A stretch of DNA of 64,000 nt, from NCBI GenBank assembly GCA_025526915.1, contig JAHLKH010000050.1:89570-153569 (forward strand), written 5' to 3'. Source of the stretch: Entophlyctis helioformis (lineage: Eukaryota > Chytridiomycota > Chytridiomycetes > Chytridiales > Chytriomycetaceae). Positions 40,955 through 50,315 of the stretch are shown here, in pieces (position 1 is the stretch's first letter; the number at the start of each line of letters is the position of its first letter). The notes beneath the pieces are model-generated. The model was not told where the DNA came from and did not search any database. It saw only the letters and a program-made list of their open reading frames with translations. The position numbers and the translations under genes were made by a program.

Positions 40955-41920
40955 ATGACGGTCCTGTCGCTCATCACTCAGACATTCACCTATCCCTCGT
41001 GGTCCGTCGACCGGCTGCCGTCGCTCGTCGGAAAGGTCGCCATCGTGACGGGTGCCTCGGCCGGTCTCGGCAAGCTCACGGCCCTCGAGCTCGCTCGCAA
41101 GGGTGCGCATGTGTTCTGCGTTGGCCGCTCGGCTTCCAAGACACAGGCTGTCGTGGACGACATCAAGGCCGAGACGGGCAATGACAAGGTCGAGATGCTG
41201 CTCGCTGACTTTATGGACCTGGCTGCCGTCGAGGCCGCCGCCGACGCCTTCCTTGCTCGCGGTCTGTCCCTCGACATCCTTGTCAACAACGCCGGCGTGA
41301 TGGGCCTGCCGTGGCAAGTGTCCAAGCAGGGGATCGAGTCGCAGTTTGCCGTGAACGTCTTTGCAACGACCGTCTTTACCATGCGGCTGCTGCCGGCCAT
41401 CAAGAAGGCGTCGACGTCGCGCATCGTCAACCTGTCGAGCATCCTCCACGCGAGCGCCAAGACGGGCATCTCGTACGAGACGTTCAACGACAAGTCCGTG
41501 TTTGACACGATGGAGCACTACAACGAGACCAAGCTCGCGGCCATCCATTTCACGCGCGAGCTGCAGCGGCGGCTGGAGGCGGCCGGCGTGTCGCATGTCC
41601 TGGTCAACGCCGTGCATCCGGGTGTGGTCAAGACGGATCTCTTTCACATGGTGCCCGACGACATGTGGCAGTCGGTTGCCGGCCGCATCGGTCGCTTCAT
41701 GATGATCCCGCCCGAGAGCGGCGCCGTCACGCAGATCTACGTTGCTGGTGCCGCCGACATCGAGGCCAAGCAGATCCGTGCCAAGTACTTTGTGCCGTAC
41801 GCGGCAATGGCGACACCGAGCAAGATCGCTTTGGATGCCGTGGCGGCCAAGAAGACGTGGGACTGGATGCAGGAGATCCTGCAGAAGCAGTACCGCGGCG
41901 ACTGGTCGTACGGGCTCTGA
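40955..41920 (+). CDS. Short-chain dehydrogenase/reductase, tandem copy 3
   Basis: 321 residues, starting MTVLSLITQTFTYPSWSVDR. The protein is identical to copy 4. All SDR motifs are intact (TGASAGLGK, NNAGV, YNETK). Within about 41,080-41,160 it carries silent variants shared with copy 5, not with copies 2 and 4. Confidence 0.92.
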   Translation: MTVLSLITQTFTYPSWSVDRLPSLVGKVAIVTGASAGLGKLTALELARKGAHVFCVGRSASKTQAVVDDIKAETGNDKVEMLLADFMDLAAVEAAADAFLARGLSLDILVNNAGVMGLPWQVSKQGIESQFAVNVFATTVFTMRLLPAIKKASTSRIVNLSSILHASAKTGISYETFNDKSVFDTMEHYNETKLAAIHFTRELQRRLEAAGVSHVLVNAVHPGVVKTDLFHMVPDDMWQSVAGRIGRFMMIPPESGAVTQIYVAGAADIEAKQIRAKYFVPYAAMATPSKIALDAVAAKKTWDWMQEILQKQYRGDWSYGL

Positions 41921-42018
41921 GACCTCTCCTCTGTCGTGGCGTCTTGTACCTGTTGTGTCGTGTCTAATAAAATGAGCTGCTTGATAATCGTTATCTTTGC
42001 CAATCAGTCTTATCCACC

Positions 42019-42984
42019 ATGACGGTCCTGTCGCTCATCACTCAGACATTCACCTATCCCTCGTGGTCCGTCGACCGGCTGCCGTCGCTCGTCGGAAAGG
42101 TCGCCATCGTGACGGGTGCCTCGGCCGGTCTCGGCAAGCTCACAGCCCTCGAGCTCGCTCGCAAGGGTGCGCACGTGTTCTGCGTTGGCCGCTCGGCTTC
42201 CAAGACGCAGGCTGTCGTCGACGACATCAAGGCCGAGACGGGCAATGACAAGGTCGAGATGCTGCTCGCTGACTTTATGGACCTGGCTGCCGTCGAGGCC
42301 GCCGCCGACGCCTTCCTTGCTCGCGGTCTGTCCCTCGACATCCTTGTCAACAACGCCGGCGTGATGGGCCTGCCGTGGCAAGTGTCCAAGCAGGGGATCG
42401 AGTCGCAGTTTGCCGTGAACGTCTTTGCAACGACCGTCTTTACCATGCGGCTGCTGCCGGCCATCAAGAAGGCGTCGACGTCGCGCATCGTCAACCTGTC
42501 GAGCATCCTCCACGCGAGCGCCAAGACGGGCATCTCGTACGAGACGTTCAACGACAAGTCCGTGTTTGACACGATGGAGCACTACAACGAGACCAAGCTC
42601 GCGGCCATCCATTTCACGCGCGAGCTGCAGCGGCGGCTGGAGGCGGCCGGCGTGTCGCATGTCCTGGTCAACGCCGTGCATCCGGGTGTGGTCAAGACGG
42701 ATCTCTTTCACATGGTGCCCGACGACATGTGGCAGTCGGTTGCCGGCCGCATCGGTCGCTTCATGATGATCCCGCCCGAGAGCGGCGCCGTCACGCAGAT
42801 CTACGTTGCTGGTGCCGCCGACATCGAGGCCAAGCAGATCCGTGCCAAGTACTTTGTGCCGTACGCGGCAATGGCGACACCGAGCAAGATCGCTTTGGAT
42901 GCCGTGGCGGCCAAGAAGACGTGGGACTGGATGCAGGAGATCCTGCAGAAGCAGTACCGCGGCGACTGGTCGTACGGGCTCTGA
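42019..42984 (+). CDS. Short-chain dehydrogenase/reductase, tandem copy 4
   Basis: 321 residues, identical in protein to copy 3 and exactly 1,064 bp downstream. N-terminus and 5' flank are of the copy 3/5 type, while silent sites in the first third match copy 2. All catalytic motifs are intact. Confidence 0.92.
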   Translation: MTVLSLITQTFTYPSWSVDRLPSLVGKVAIVTGASAGLGKLTALELARKGAHVFCVGRSASKTQAVVDDIKAETGNDKVEMLLADFMDLAAVEAAADAFLARGLSLDILVNNAGVMGLPWQVSKQGIESQFAVNVFATTVFTMRLLPAIKKASTSRIVNLSSILHASAKTGISYETFNDKSVFDTMEHYNETKLAAIHFTRELQRRLEAAGVSHVLVNAVHPGVVKTDLFHMVPDDMWQSVAGRIGRFMMIPPESGAVTQIYVAGAADIEAKQIRAKYFVPYAAMATPSKIALDAVAAKKTWDWMQEILQKQYRGDWSYGL

Positions 42985-43082
42985 GACCTCTCCTCTGTCG
43001 TGGCGTCTTGTACCTGTTGTGTCGTGTCTAATAAAATGAGCTGCTTGATAATCGTTATCTTTGCCAATCAGTCTTATCCACC

Positions 43083-44042
43083 ATGACGGTCCTGTCGCTC
43101 ATCACTCAGACATTCACCTATCCCTCGTGGTCCGTCGACCGGCTGCCGTCGCTCGTCGGAAAGGTCGCCATCGTGACGGGTGCCTCGGCCGGTCTCGGCA
43201 AGCTCACGGCCCTCGAGCTCGCTCGCAAGGGTGCGCATGTGTTCTGCGTTGGCCGCTCGGCTTCCAAGACACAGGCTGTCGTGGACGACATCAAGGCCGA
43301 GACGGGCAATGACAAGGTCGAGCTGCTACTCGCCGACTTTATGGACCTGGCTGCCGTCGAGGCCGCCGCCGACGCCTTTCTCAGCCGCCGCCTCACGCTA
43401 GACATTCTCGTCAACAACGCCGGCGTCGGGCCCTACCCATGGGAGATGACAGCCATCGGCACCGAAGCCCGGTTCACCATCAACCACTTCTCGCCCGTCG
43501 TCTTCACGATGCGGCTCCTGCCCGCTCTGCAACGGGCCCGGTGTGCACGGATCGTCAACATGTCGTCCATGGCGCACATGGCAGCGTACAGCGGTATCCA
43601 GTACGACCGTCTGAACGACCGGACAGCGCACGCCGTCCGCTACGGGGAGACCAAGCTGGCGGCCATCCATTTCACGCGCGAACTGCAGCGGCGGCTGGAG
43701 GATGCCGGCATCACCAACATCCTCGTCAACGCCGTGCACCCGGGCGCTGTGCGCACGGCCATCTTCAACCCGGCGCACGAGGCCTTTTGGGGCAGCTGTC
43801 TGGGCGCCGCCGTCCTGTGGCTCATGATCCCGCCCGAGGCCGGTGCGCTCACGCAGATCTACGTGGCGGCCGACCCGGAGATTGAGCGACTGCAGGCCCG
43901 CGGCGAGTACTTTGTGCCGTACGCCGCTATTGGCCAGCCGCTTGCTGTTGCCACAAACGACAAGGCCGCTGGCCGGACGTGGGAATGGACGCAAGAGATC
44001 CTGCGCAAGCATTACCGCAGCGACTGGTCGTATGGGCTGTAG
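43083..44042 (+). CDS. Short-chain dehydrogenase/reductase, tandem copy 5 (chimeric)
   Basis: 319 residues. From the start to about 43,323 it is nearly identical to copy 3. It then diverges into a distinct SDR body (NNAGVGPYPWEMTAIGTEA, YGETK, GSCLGAAVLWLMIPPEAGAL), closer in places to copy 1. All catalytic motifs are kept, so it should be active, perhaps on another substrate. Confidence 0.9.
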   Translation: MTVLSLITQTFTYPSWSVDRLPSLVGKVAIVTGASAGLGKLTALELARKGAHVFCVGRSASKTQAVVDDIKAETGNDKVELLLADFMDLAAVEAAADAFLSRRLTLDILVNNAGVGPYPWEMTAIGTEARFTINHFSPVVFTMRLLPALQRARCARIVNMSSMAHMAAYSGIQYDRLNDRTAHAVRYGETKLAAIHFTRELQRRLEDAGITNILVNAVHPGAVRTAIFNPAHEAFWGSCLGAAVLWLMIPPEAGALTQIYVAADPEIERLQARGEYFVPYAAIGQPLAVATNDKAAGRTWEWTQEILRKHYRSDWSYGL

Positions 44043-44411
44043 ATGCCACGAATTGAATGCCTGTCTCTTGGTCGACTGTCTTTGCATGTCGTGCGATCGG
44101 AGGAGGCAGCCAGCTTGTCCACACATTGCTCCACGCGGCGACGTTCAAGACGCATGGCGCTGTCCGACCAACACACGGGTCTGGCCATGCCATGCCATGC
44201 CATGCCATGCCATGCCGTGGCTGCTGGAGGAGAGCGCACTGTCCAGCAGCCGAGTGTCCAGCCCATCAACAACTGCCACTAGACACACACACACACAGAG
44301 AGAGAGAGGCAGACACAAGGGACAGATGCGGTGCAAAGCGACTTGGGTTGTATTGGGATGATGTGTCCATACACAGCGACAACAGCAGCAGCAACAGCAA
44401 CAGCAACCGGC
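44043..44411. other. 3' flanks and outer edge of inverted repeat (left)
   Basis: No gene. The inverted repeat starts at about 44,088-44,101. A CATGC pentamer repeat lies at about 44,187-44,216, and AC then AG dinucleotide runs at 44,283-44,310. Confidence 0.6.
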
Positions 44412-44933
44412 TCACAGCACGAGCGCAGCAGCAACGGCAGCACCAACGGCAGCAACGACGCTGCCGGCCACACGGCCAGCGCCAGAGTACACGGCCTCGG
44501 CGTTGTATGCATCGTCGTACGCCTGGGTGGCAGCGGGCGTGGCAGCAGGCGTCTCCTTGGCAGCGGGCTTGTCACCGTCCTTGCCGTAGTAGCCGCCAGC
44601 AGCGGGGGTGGGCTCGGGTGCAGGCGTCTCCTTGGGAACAGCGGGCTTGTCGCCGTCCTTGCCGTAGTAGCCGCCGGCAGCAGGCGTGGCGGAAGGCGTG
44701 GCAGCCGGCGTCTCCTTGCCGTAGTAGCCGGCACCGGCGACAGTGGTTGCAACAACAACGGGAGCAACAGTCGAGGCAGCAGCAGCCTTGGTGGTCGTGG
44801 CAGCAGCAACCGTGGTGGCAGCAACCGTGGTGGCAGCAACCGTGGTGGTGGTGGTGCAGTCGTCGGCCCTGTAGAAGACGGCCTCAGCAGAGGCGACGGC
44901 GACAAGAGCAGAGAGGATGACAGCGGCGTGCAT
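44412..44933 (-). CDS. Secreted GPI-type surface protein with YYGK/ETPA repeats (left copy)
   Basis: 173 residues. Signal peptide [18 protein letters not shown], then a Thr/Ala-rich stretch, then [16 protein letters not shown] and two [14 protein letters not shown] repeats. It ends in a small-residue and hydrophobic tail ([19 protein letters not shown]) typical of GPI attachment. It is probably heavily O-glycosylated at the cell surface or wall. It is the shorter allele-like copy of the gene at 51625. Confidence 0.82.
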   Translation of the reverse strand: MHAAVILSALVAVASAEAVFYRADDCTTTTTVAATTVAATTVAAATTTKAAAASTVAPVVVATTVAGAGYYGKETPAATPSATPAAGGYYGKDGDKPAVPKETPAPEPTPAAGGYYGKDGDKPAAKETPAATPAATQAYDDAYNAEAVYSGAGRVAGSVVAAVGAAVAAALVL

Positions 44934-45578
44934 GTTGTGTGTGTTTGTGTGTGTGTGGGTCGGTGTCTATGCGATGAGTGAGGCAAGTCTGCTCGAATGC
45001 GAGAGTTGCTGGTGCACCGAAACAAGCGGCGAAACTTGTGCAAACAAGCGTCGGATCGCAGACGCGGCTCATCCATCGCGGCTGAATGCGGCGCGTTTTG
45101 CGTCATCAAACAGCGTCACGTGTGCGTGTGGCTTGGATGGACAGAGGGATGGATGGATGGATGGATGGATGGATGGATGGATGGATGGATGGATGGATGG
45201 ATGGATGGACAGCGTGGCATGACACTCACGCCACGATCGCCTGCCATTCATCTCTGGCCAAGTGGCTGTGGTTGCTGTCTGCTGTCTGCTGTCTGCTGCC
45301 TTGTTGTCTGCTGCGTGTCGCACTTGGCGATGGATGGCTGCTGCCCGTCTGGCCGTGGCAGACAGCCCAGCCACTGGCACCTTTGCTCAGCATGACTGCA
45401 AACAGCTTGAACAGCGTGACCCAGCAACGGAACACACGGGACACACTGGCCAGTGAATGTGACTGCAAAAAGAGCAATGTGATGGGCAACGCAAACTGAA
45501 GAAATATGAACCGGCTTTCATTGGGAAGATGCAAGATACAGAGTGATGTGAAAGGTTTCGACTGCCTGCAGAGTGCCG
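44934..45578. other. Intergenic within left arm, with GGAT satellite
   Basis: Promoter of the 44412 gene and 3' flank of the 45579 gene. The GGAT satellite fills about 45,148-45,208, followed by CTGTCTG repeats near 45,275-45,300. No gene seen. Confidence 0.6.
45148..45208 (+). repeat. GGAT tetranucleotide satellite (short version)
   Basis: About 15 GGAT units. The mirror site in the right arm (51,289-51,430) is more than twice as long, with two GGACAGAG-type interruptions. Confidence 0.9.
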
Positions 45579-46184
45579 TTAGAAGGCCATGACGGCAACG
45601 GCAGCGGCAATCACTGCGACCGCGCCAGACACGGCCGTGCGGCCGGCAGACGACACGATGGCCTCGGTGTTCTCGCCGGGGATGCCGTACGTGGCGGGCT
45701 GCGTGCCCTCGGCACCAGGCTCGGCGAGCGACGCGGGCGTCGGGGCGGGCGTCTCGTCGTCGTCGCAGGGCGTCTCGTCGTCACCAGACGCGGTGTGCGT
45801 GGCATCGGGAGTGGCAGCGGGAGTCTCGGCGGGAGTCTCGCATGGCGTCTCGGCAGGACCGGCAGGCGTGTCAGGCTTGGGAGCAGGCGTCTCGGCAGGC
45901 GTCGATCCCTCGGTGCAGGGGGTCTCGGCGGGACCGGCAGGCGTGTCAGGCTTGGGAGCGGGAGTCTCGACAGGCGTGGCGGCAGGCGTCTCGGCGCAAG
46001 GAGTCTCGGCGGGGCCGGCAGGCGTGTCGGGCTTGGGTGCAGGCGTCTCGGCAGGGCCGGCCGGAACGTCGGTGCACGGCGTGGCAGCAGGCGTGGCGGC
46101 AGGCGTCTCGGCCGGACCGGGAATGTATGCACCGAGAACGGCGGGGACAAAGGCGGCAAGAGCGAGGATGGCAGAGGTGCGCAT
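45579..46184 (-). CDS. Secreted GPI-type surface protein with AGPAETPAPKPDTP repeats (left copy)
   Basis: 201 residues. Signal peptide MRTSAILALAAFVPAVLG, then about four repeats of PAETPAPKPDTPAGPAETPC with regularly placed Cys. An acidic stretch follows (SGDDETPCDDDETP), then a GPI-type tail (GAVAVIAAAVAVMAF). TATA-like sequence lies about 95 bp upstream. The protein is identical to that of the gene at 50316 in the other arm. Confidence 0.85.
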   Translation of the reverse strand: MRTSAILALAAFVPAVLGAYIPGPAETPAATPAATPCTDVPAGPAETPAPKPDTPAGPAETPCAETPAATPVETPAPKPDTPAGPAETPCTEGSTPAETPAPKPDTPAGPAETPCETPAETPAATPDATHTASGDDETPCDDDETPAPTPASLAEPGAEGTQPATYGIPGENTEAIVSSAGRTAVSGAVAVIAAAVAVMAF

Positions 46185-46595
46185 GTTGGTCTAGTAGTAG
46201 TAGGCGGTGGGTGGTGGTGGGTGGTGGGTGCTGTTGGGCGTGGAGCAAGACTGAATGCGGGACCCCCGCTCTGCATTTATACGCGCAGACGATCGGGTCC
46301 CCGCAGCATGCTGTGCTGAACACGTCAACGCTGAAACCCGCGTGCAGGTTTGCGCCGTTAAACTTTGCCGCAAGGGCACGCGGTGGCACCTTGTCACACC
46401 GCCGTCTGTGCTCAAGTCGCCACGGACGGTTGTGACGCTGCATGCAACGCCAACGCAGCTCTGCGCTCAAAAATGCACCAACAGCAACAACAACAGCAGC
46501 AACAAGCCATTCGTGCAAGTACACACAGAGCGTCACGCGGCGAACGTGCTGTGTTGCTGCAGTTGTATTGGCACGTCCGGTTGAATGACGCTTCA
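46185..46595. other. Intergenic: surface-protein promoter and MADS gene 3' flank (left arm)
   Basis: Contains the TATA box and a GTTGTTGCTGTTG-type repeat. It is nearly identical to 49,905-50,315. No gene supported. Confidence 0.6.
46275..46281 (-). promoter_or_regulatory. TATA box of the 45579 surface-protein gene
   Basis: ATTTATA reads TATAAAT on the minus strand, about 91 bp before the ATG. The same element occurs at the mirror position in the right arm. Most other genes here lack one. Confidence 0.65.
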
Positions 46596-49247
46596 TTATG
46601 GCAAGCGCTCTGAATCGTCTGCATCGTCGCGCATGGCACGGCGCTCATGATCATATTCTTGTGGCTGTTGCGGCTGTTGCGGTCGTTGTTGTGTTGGTGG
46701 TGGATGTTGTCCTGAATCGTCAGCATCTGGCGCATGTGGAAACAGGCGTTGGTCGGCATGCAAGCCGGTGGGCTGCTGTTGCTGTTGCTGTTGCTGCGAC
46801 TGCTGCTGTTCGTACTGCTCTGGCGGCTGATACGGCTGGTGCGGTTGGTGCGGCTGCTGCTGTCCGTGCCGGTCGTATTCATGTGCTTCATGCGCTGCAT
46901 CTGGCGTCGTCGCAGAAGTGCCAAACTGGCCACCAGTTGAAGGCGACGGACCTGCACGAGGCGGGTAGTGTTTAGCTGCAGACTGGGGCGTGCCGTTGTA
47001 TGGTGGGGTATACGCCTGCCGGGCCGTCATGCCATTGGGGTGCGGCAGTGAGCTTCCAGTCGCATGTGGGGTGTATGGCACCTGGCTGCGAATGTCTTCG
47101 TGTTCTTGGCTGAGCACACGCGGACGGGCACGCGTTTGATCATGGCCTTGGTGCTGGCCTTGCAGGCCACTCACATCAGTGTACGTCGGCATGGACGGGC
47201 GATCGTGGCTATACTCGTGCGCATCACCTTGTCCGTACAGTTGCTGGCCCTGGCTGTATCCGTTGTGGTGCTGTTGCTGTTGTGGATCGAGTCGTTGAGT
47301 ATGCGGCTGTCTGTAGGATCCTGGATGCTGCAACTGGTAAGATGGCTGCTGCTGTTGCTGCTGTTGCTGATTCTCGGATGGCGGGTAACTTTCACGATAC
47401 TGAACGTGCTGCGGCTCGGATTGGGACATGTAGTGGCCGCCGTGGCTGTTTCCAACCAGCTTGAGTGTTGTCAATGCTGGCAGATGCGTCGGGAATGAAG
47501 GATTCGTACTGCTGCTTGCTGGCGTTGTTGGCCGCGATATCTGACTGTACTGCGGAAGCGGCTGCTGGCTTGGGGCGTATCCATGCGGTGGTTGAGTAAG
47601 CGGCGGCAATGCAGTCGAGTCCCTGCCTGGCGGACTGACATATTCTGCCGATCCAGACATGGGCTCGCCTGCAAGTGCATTGGGCACGGGTGCGCCTTGC
47701 TGATAATGCGACATTCGTTGTCTTGGATGATGCGGGTGCTGCTGGTACTGTTCAGGGTAGTGGTGCTGGTGGTGGATCTGCGACTGTCGCTGATATTGCT
47801 GCGGCTGTTGCGCACCAAGTGGCTGCTGCTTATTCGGATCGTATGCTGCAGAGATGGGGCGAGGGCGAGGATGCAGAGCGTTTTGGCGCTGCATTTGCTG
47901 GTGTTGCATCTGGTCTGGATAGGAGGGGTTTGCCGAATGTGGCATAGCGATGGCGGGCAGCACACGACCTGCTGTGGTTGCGCGCTGAGCCTGCTGAGCC
48001 TGCTGATGCTGCTGATGTTGCTTTTGGTGAAGTTGCTGTTGCTGCTGGGCATGGGCAGCCAGAGGCCGCGCACTGGATTCCGCATCTGCAACCGGCGGTA
48101 GTGTTGGGGCCGGGACCCTTTCCGGGGCTTGTGCATGAATGGGTTGCTGGGGTGGGATATGTGCTTTAGAAGCGGCTTCCGGCTTGGCTTTGACGCCTTT
48201 CCCCGTCTTGGAAACCTTGAGCGGCTGGACCAAGTTGGCAGCCTGGACGGAACGTGCTGCGTTGGTGACGGCAACGGCAGCCGCAGCGCCGTCCGATGCG
48301 TTCAAACACGCCTGAATGAGCGACTTGCCCTCTGGCTTGGTGATCAGCGGCTGCAGCTTGGGCGTGGCAAACGTGTACACATGGCCGGTTTCGGACGCGA
48401 CCAGGAGAAGCACCTGCGTGCCCGTCAGCGTCGAAAGCTCGTATGCCTTTTTCAGGATCCCCGTTTTGCGCTTGGAGAAGGTGATGTGACGGCGCGACTT
48501 GTCCGAGATGAACTCGATCTTGATCTTGCGCCGGCCGCCTTTTCGTTTCGGTGCTTCTCCGTCGTCATCGTCGTCGTCATCGCCGCCTTCCATGATCATG
48601 CCGTTGTCATCAACGCTCGTTGTCACAAAGTCGATGTTGATTGACTCGCCCGAGGCGGCCTCTTGGTCTGCGTCTGCGTCGATGTCTGCGTCACCGTTGC
48701 CGTCGAGAGCTGTGCTCGGATCGTGAGCCTGTGCTGGCCGATTGGCTTCAGTCGTGAGAGAATCGGGACGATGCTCGGGCTGAATCTCGGGCCGCTGGTG
48801 TGGCAGATCCTGCTGCTGATGCTGGGGCCTCTGGACTGACAGATCCTGCTGCTGTTGCTGCTGCTGCCCATACGATCCGAGTGCTGCATGTGCTGGTTGA
48901 GGGTACAAGTGCCCGGCTGCATTGTTTGTTGGCTCGGCTTGATAGTTGACACTATTGGGCAATATGGAGGCGCTGCCAACGACTGTGCTCGTGCCCTGGG
49001 GCTGGCTGCAGTACTCCTGATGCTGCTGGTACTCCTGATGCTGCTGGTGAGGCTGCTGCTGCTGCTGCTGCTGCTGCTGGTAGTTGACGGTGTCGACATG
49101 CGCTTCTTCGGTGTCGAGGCCAGCCTCGAGCGCCGACCGCTTGTTGTGGTTCGGCTGTGGCACACTCGGCTGCACGGGCAGCTGCTGCTCAGCGGCCGCC
49201 TCCGCAACCTCTGTGGCAGCATGTTCCGTGGGTAAGTGGCGGTCCAT
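46596..49247 (-). CDS. SRF-type MADS-box transcription factor (Mcm1-like), Gln-rich
   Basis: 883 residues, single exon. The N-terminus is Gln/His-rich. An acidic run (GGDDDDDDDGEAPKRK) precedes the MADS domain at about residues 236-295: GGRRKIKIEFISDKSRRHIT, FSKRKTGILKKAYELSTLTG, TQVLLLVASETGHVYTFATP, KLQPLITKPEGKSLIQACL. This is the type I SRF/Mcm1 form (KAYELSTLTGTQVLLLVASE), not MEF2. The remaining ~550 residues are Gln/Tyr/Pro/His-rich, probably a disordered activation region, ending DHERRAMRDDADDSERLP. The gene fills the spacer between the two inverted arms, and its last ~64 codons lie in the left arm, so its C-terminus exists twice in the window. Confidence 0.93.
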   Translation of the reverse strand: MDRHLPTEHAATEVAEAAAEQQLPVQPSVPQPNHNKRSALEAGLDTEEAHVDTVNYQQQQQQQQQPHQQHQEYQQHQEYCSQPQGTSTVVGSASILPNSVNYQAEPTNNAAGHLYPQPAHAALGSYGQQQQQQQDLSVQRPQHQQQDLPHQRPEIQPEHRPDSLTTEANRPAQAHDPSTALDGNGDADIDADADQEAASGESINIDFVTTSVDDNGMIMEGGDDDDDDDGEAPKRKGGRRKIKIEFISDKSRRHITFSKRKTGILKKAYELSTLTGTQVLLLVASETGHVYTFATPKLQPLITKPEGKSLIQACLNASDGAAAAVAVTNAARSVQAANLVQPLKVSKTGKGVKAKPEAASKAHIPPQQPIHAQAPERVPAPTLPPVADAESSARPLAAHAQQQQQLHQKQHQQHQQAQQAQRATTAGRVLPAIAMPHSANPSYPDQMQHQQMQRQNALHPRPRPISAAYDPNKQQPLGAQQPQQYQRQSQIHHQHHYPEQYQQHPHHPRQRMSHYQQGAPVPNALAGEPMSGSAEYVSPPGRDSTALPPLTQPPHGYAPSQQPLPQYSQISRPTTPASSSTNPSFPTHLPALTTLKLVGNSHGGHYMSQSEPQHVQYRESYPPSENQQQQQQQQPSYQLQHPGSYRQPHTQRLDPQQQQHHNGYSQGQQLYGQGDAHEYSHDRPSMPTYTDVSGLQGQHQGHDQTRARPRVLSQEHEDIRSQVPYTPHATGSSLPHPNGMTARQAYTPPYNGTPQSAAKHYPPRAGPSPSTGGQFGTSATTPDAAHEAHEYDRHGQQQPHQPHQPYQPPEQYEQQQSQQQQQQQQPTGLHADQRLFPHAPDADDSGQHPPPTQQRPQQPQQPQEYDHERRAMRDDADDSERLP

Positions 49248-49709
49248 GCTCGACGGTAACAGCGGGAATGCGGCACAGCAGCGCCAGACTCGCTAGAGGC
49301 ATGGTAGTTGCCGTGCACGGCACAGACGCACACACCTGCGGCGAGCGACAGAAACGCCATCCCGGGACTGTCTCGTTGGCTCATGCCGTTTTTGGAAAGT
49401 GCGATCGGAAGGATCCGTGGTTCAAAAACGGTTCAGAGTGGACGTTGGTGGCTGGAAGGCAGGCCGCGTTGGAAGGCATGCAACTGGATGGGAGCATGCA
49501 GCGCCGTGATATCTGCAAGGTGCGCTTGCGTGGCTGGGTGTTGGCTGTCTACAGAGTGTTTCATCTGCCAGATCGACACGGTGGCCTTGAGACGCACTAG
49601 ATGTGCGGCGTCCAGTGGTTGAGCCTGCTGTCCGTATGATGCCCTCAGAGGCGTGTCCATCATGAGACATGAGGTTGAATGCTGAGTGGCTTTAATGTGC
49701 TTAGTATGT
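49248..49709. promoter_or_regulatory. Upstream region of the MADS gene
   Basis: About 460 bp of non-repeated spacer between the MADS start and the right arm. Open frames here have no recognisable content. It would hold the MADS promoter. Confidence 0.5.
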
Positions 49710-49904
49710 CAACAGCAGCAACAGCCCACCGGCTTGTATGCCGACCAACGCCAGTTTCCACATGCACCAGATGCTGATGATTCGGGACAACCTCCACAAC
49801 AACAGCAACCACAACCACCGCAACAGCCGCAACAGCCGCAAGAAAATGATCATGAGCGCCGTGCCATGCACGACGATGCAGACGGTTCAGAGCGCTTGCC
49901 ATAA
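49710..49904 (+). pseudogene. Second copy of the MADS-factor C-terminal tail (no MADS domain attached)
   Basis: 64 codons plus TAA that parallel the end of the MADS protein: QPTGLYADQRQFPHAPDADD against QPTGLHADQRLFPHAPDADD, and NDHERRAMHDDADGSERLP against YDHERRAMRDDADDSERLP. The frame is open to the same stop. The copy begins in the Gln run. It is more diverged than the rest of the arm. As placed, it has no start or promoter of its own. Confidence 0.85.
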
Positions 49905-50315
49905 TGAAGCGTCATTCAACCGGACGTGCCAATACAACTGCAGCAACACAGCACGTTCGCCGCGTGACGCTCTGTGTGTACTTGCACGAATGGCTTGTTG
50001 CTGCTGTTGTTGTTGCTGTTGGTGCATTTTTGAGCGCAGAGCTGCGTTGGCGTTGCATGCAGCGTCACAACCGTCCGTGGCGACTTGAGCACAGACGGCG
50101 GTGTGACAAGGTGCCACCGCGTGCCCTTGCGGCAAAGTTTAACGGCGCAAACCTGCACGCGGGTTTCAGCGTTGACGTGTTCAGCACAGCATGCTGCGGG
50201 GACCCGATCGTCTGCGCGTATAAATGCAGAGCGGGGGTCCCGCATTCAGTCTTGCTCCACGCCCAACAGCACCCACAACACACCACCACCCACCACCTAC
50301 TACTACTAGACCAAC
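49905..50315. other. Intergenic: surface-protein promoter (right arm)
   Basis: Mirror of 46,185-46,595. Contains the TATA box for the gene at 50316; no gene supported. Confidence 0.6.
50219..50225 (+). promoter_or_regulatory. TATA box of the 50316 surface-protein gene
   Basis: TATAAAT, 91 bp before the ATG, mirrored at 46275-46281. Confidence 0.65.

Larger units (their letters stand above)
39970..43330 (+). repeat. Tandem duplication, 1,064-bp period
   Basis: Copies 3, 4 and 5 start exactly 1,064 bp apart, with identical 3' flanks (TCTAATAAAATGAGCTGCTT) and leaders (CTTATCCACC before ATG). Copy 2 joins the repeat from its Rossmann motif onward. Confidence 0.92.
44088..46787. repeat. Left arm of large inverted repeat
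   Basis: Mirrors 49,710-52,556. It holds, outer to inner, the two secreted-protein genes at 44412 and 45579 and the last ~64 codons of the MADS gene. The 201-residue protein is identical in both arms. Differences cluster at the inner end and in internal repeats. I see no transposase, terminal short repeats or target-site duplication. Confidence 0.92.

Noticed and set aside
42019..42984. SDR copy 4 as a pure assembly duplicate of copy 3
   Set aside because: Silent differences from copy 3 that match copy 2 argue for a real, separate copy, though read depth should confirm.
45589..46435. Plus-strand open frames opposite the surface-protein genes (and their mirrors near 50,065-50,911)
   Set aside because: Antisense shadows of Pro/Thr repeat codons; no signal peptide or conserved content.
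49157..49600. Plus-strand open frames upstream of the MADS gene
   Set aside because: No start context, no domain, and composition like other shadow frames.
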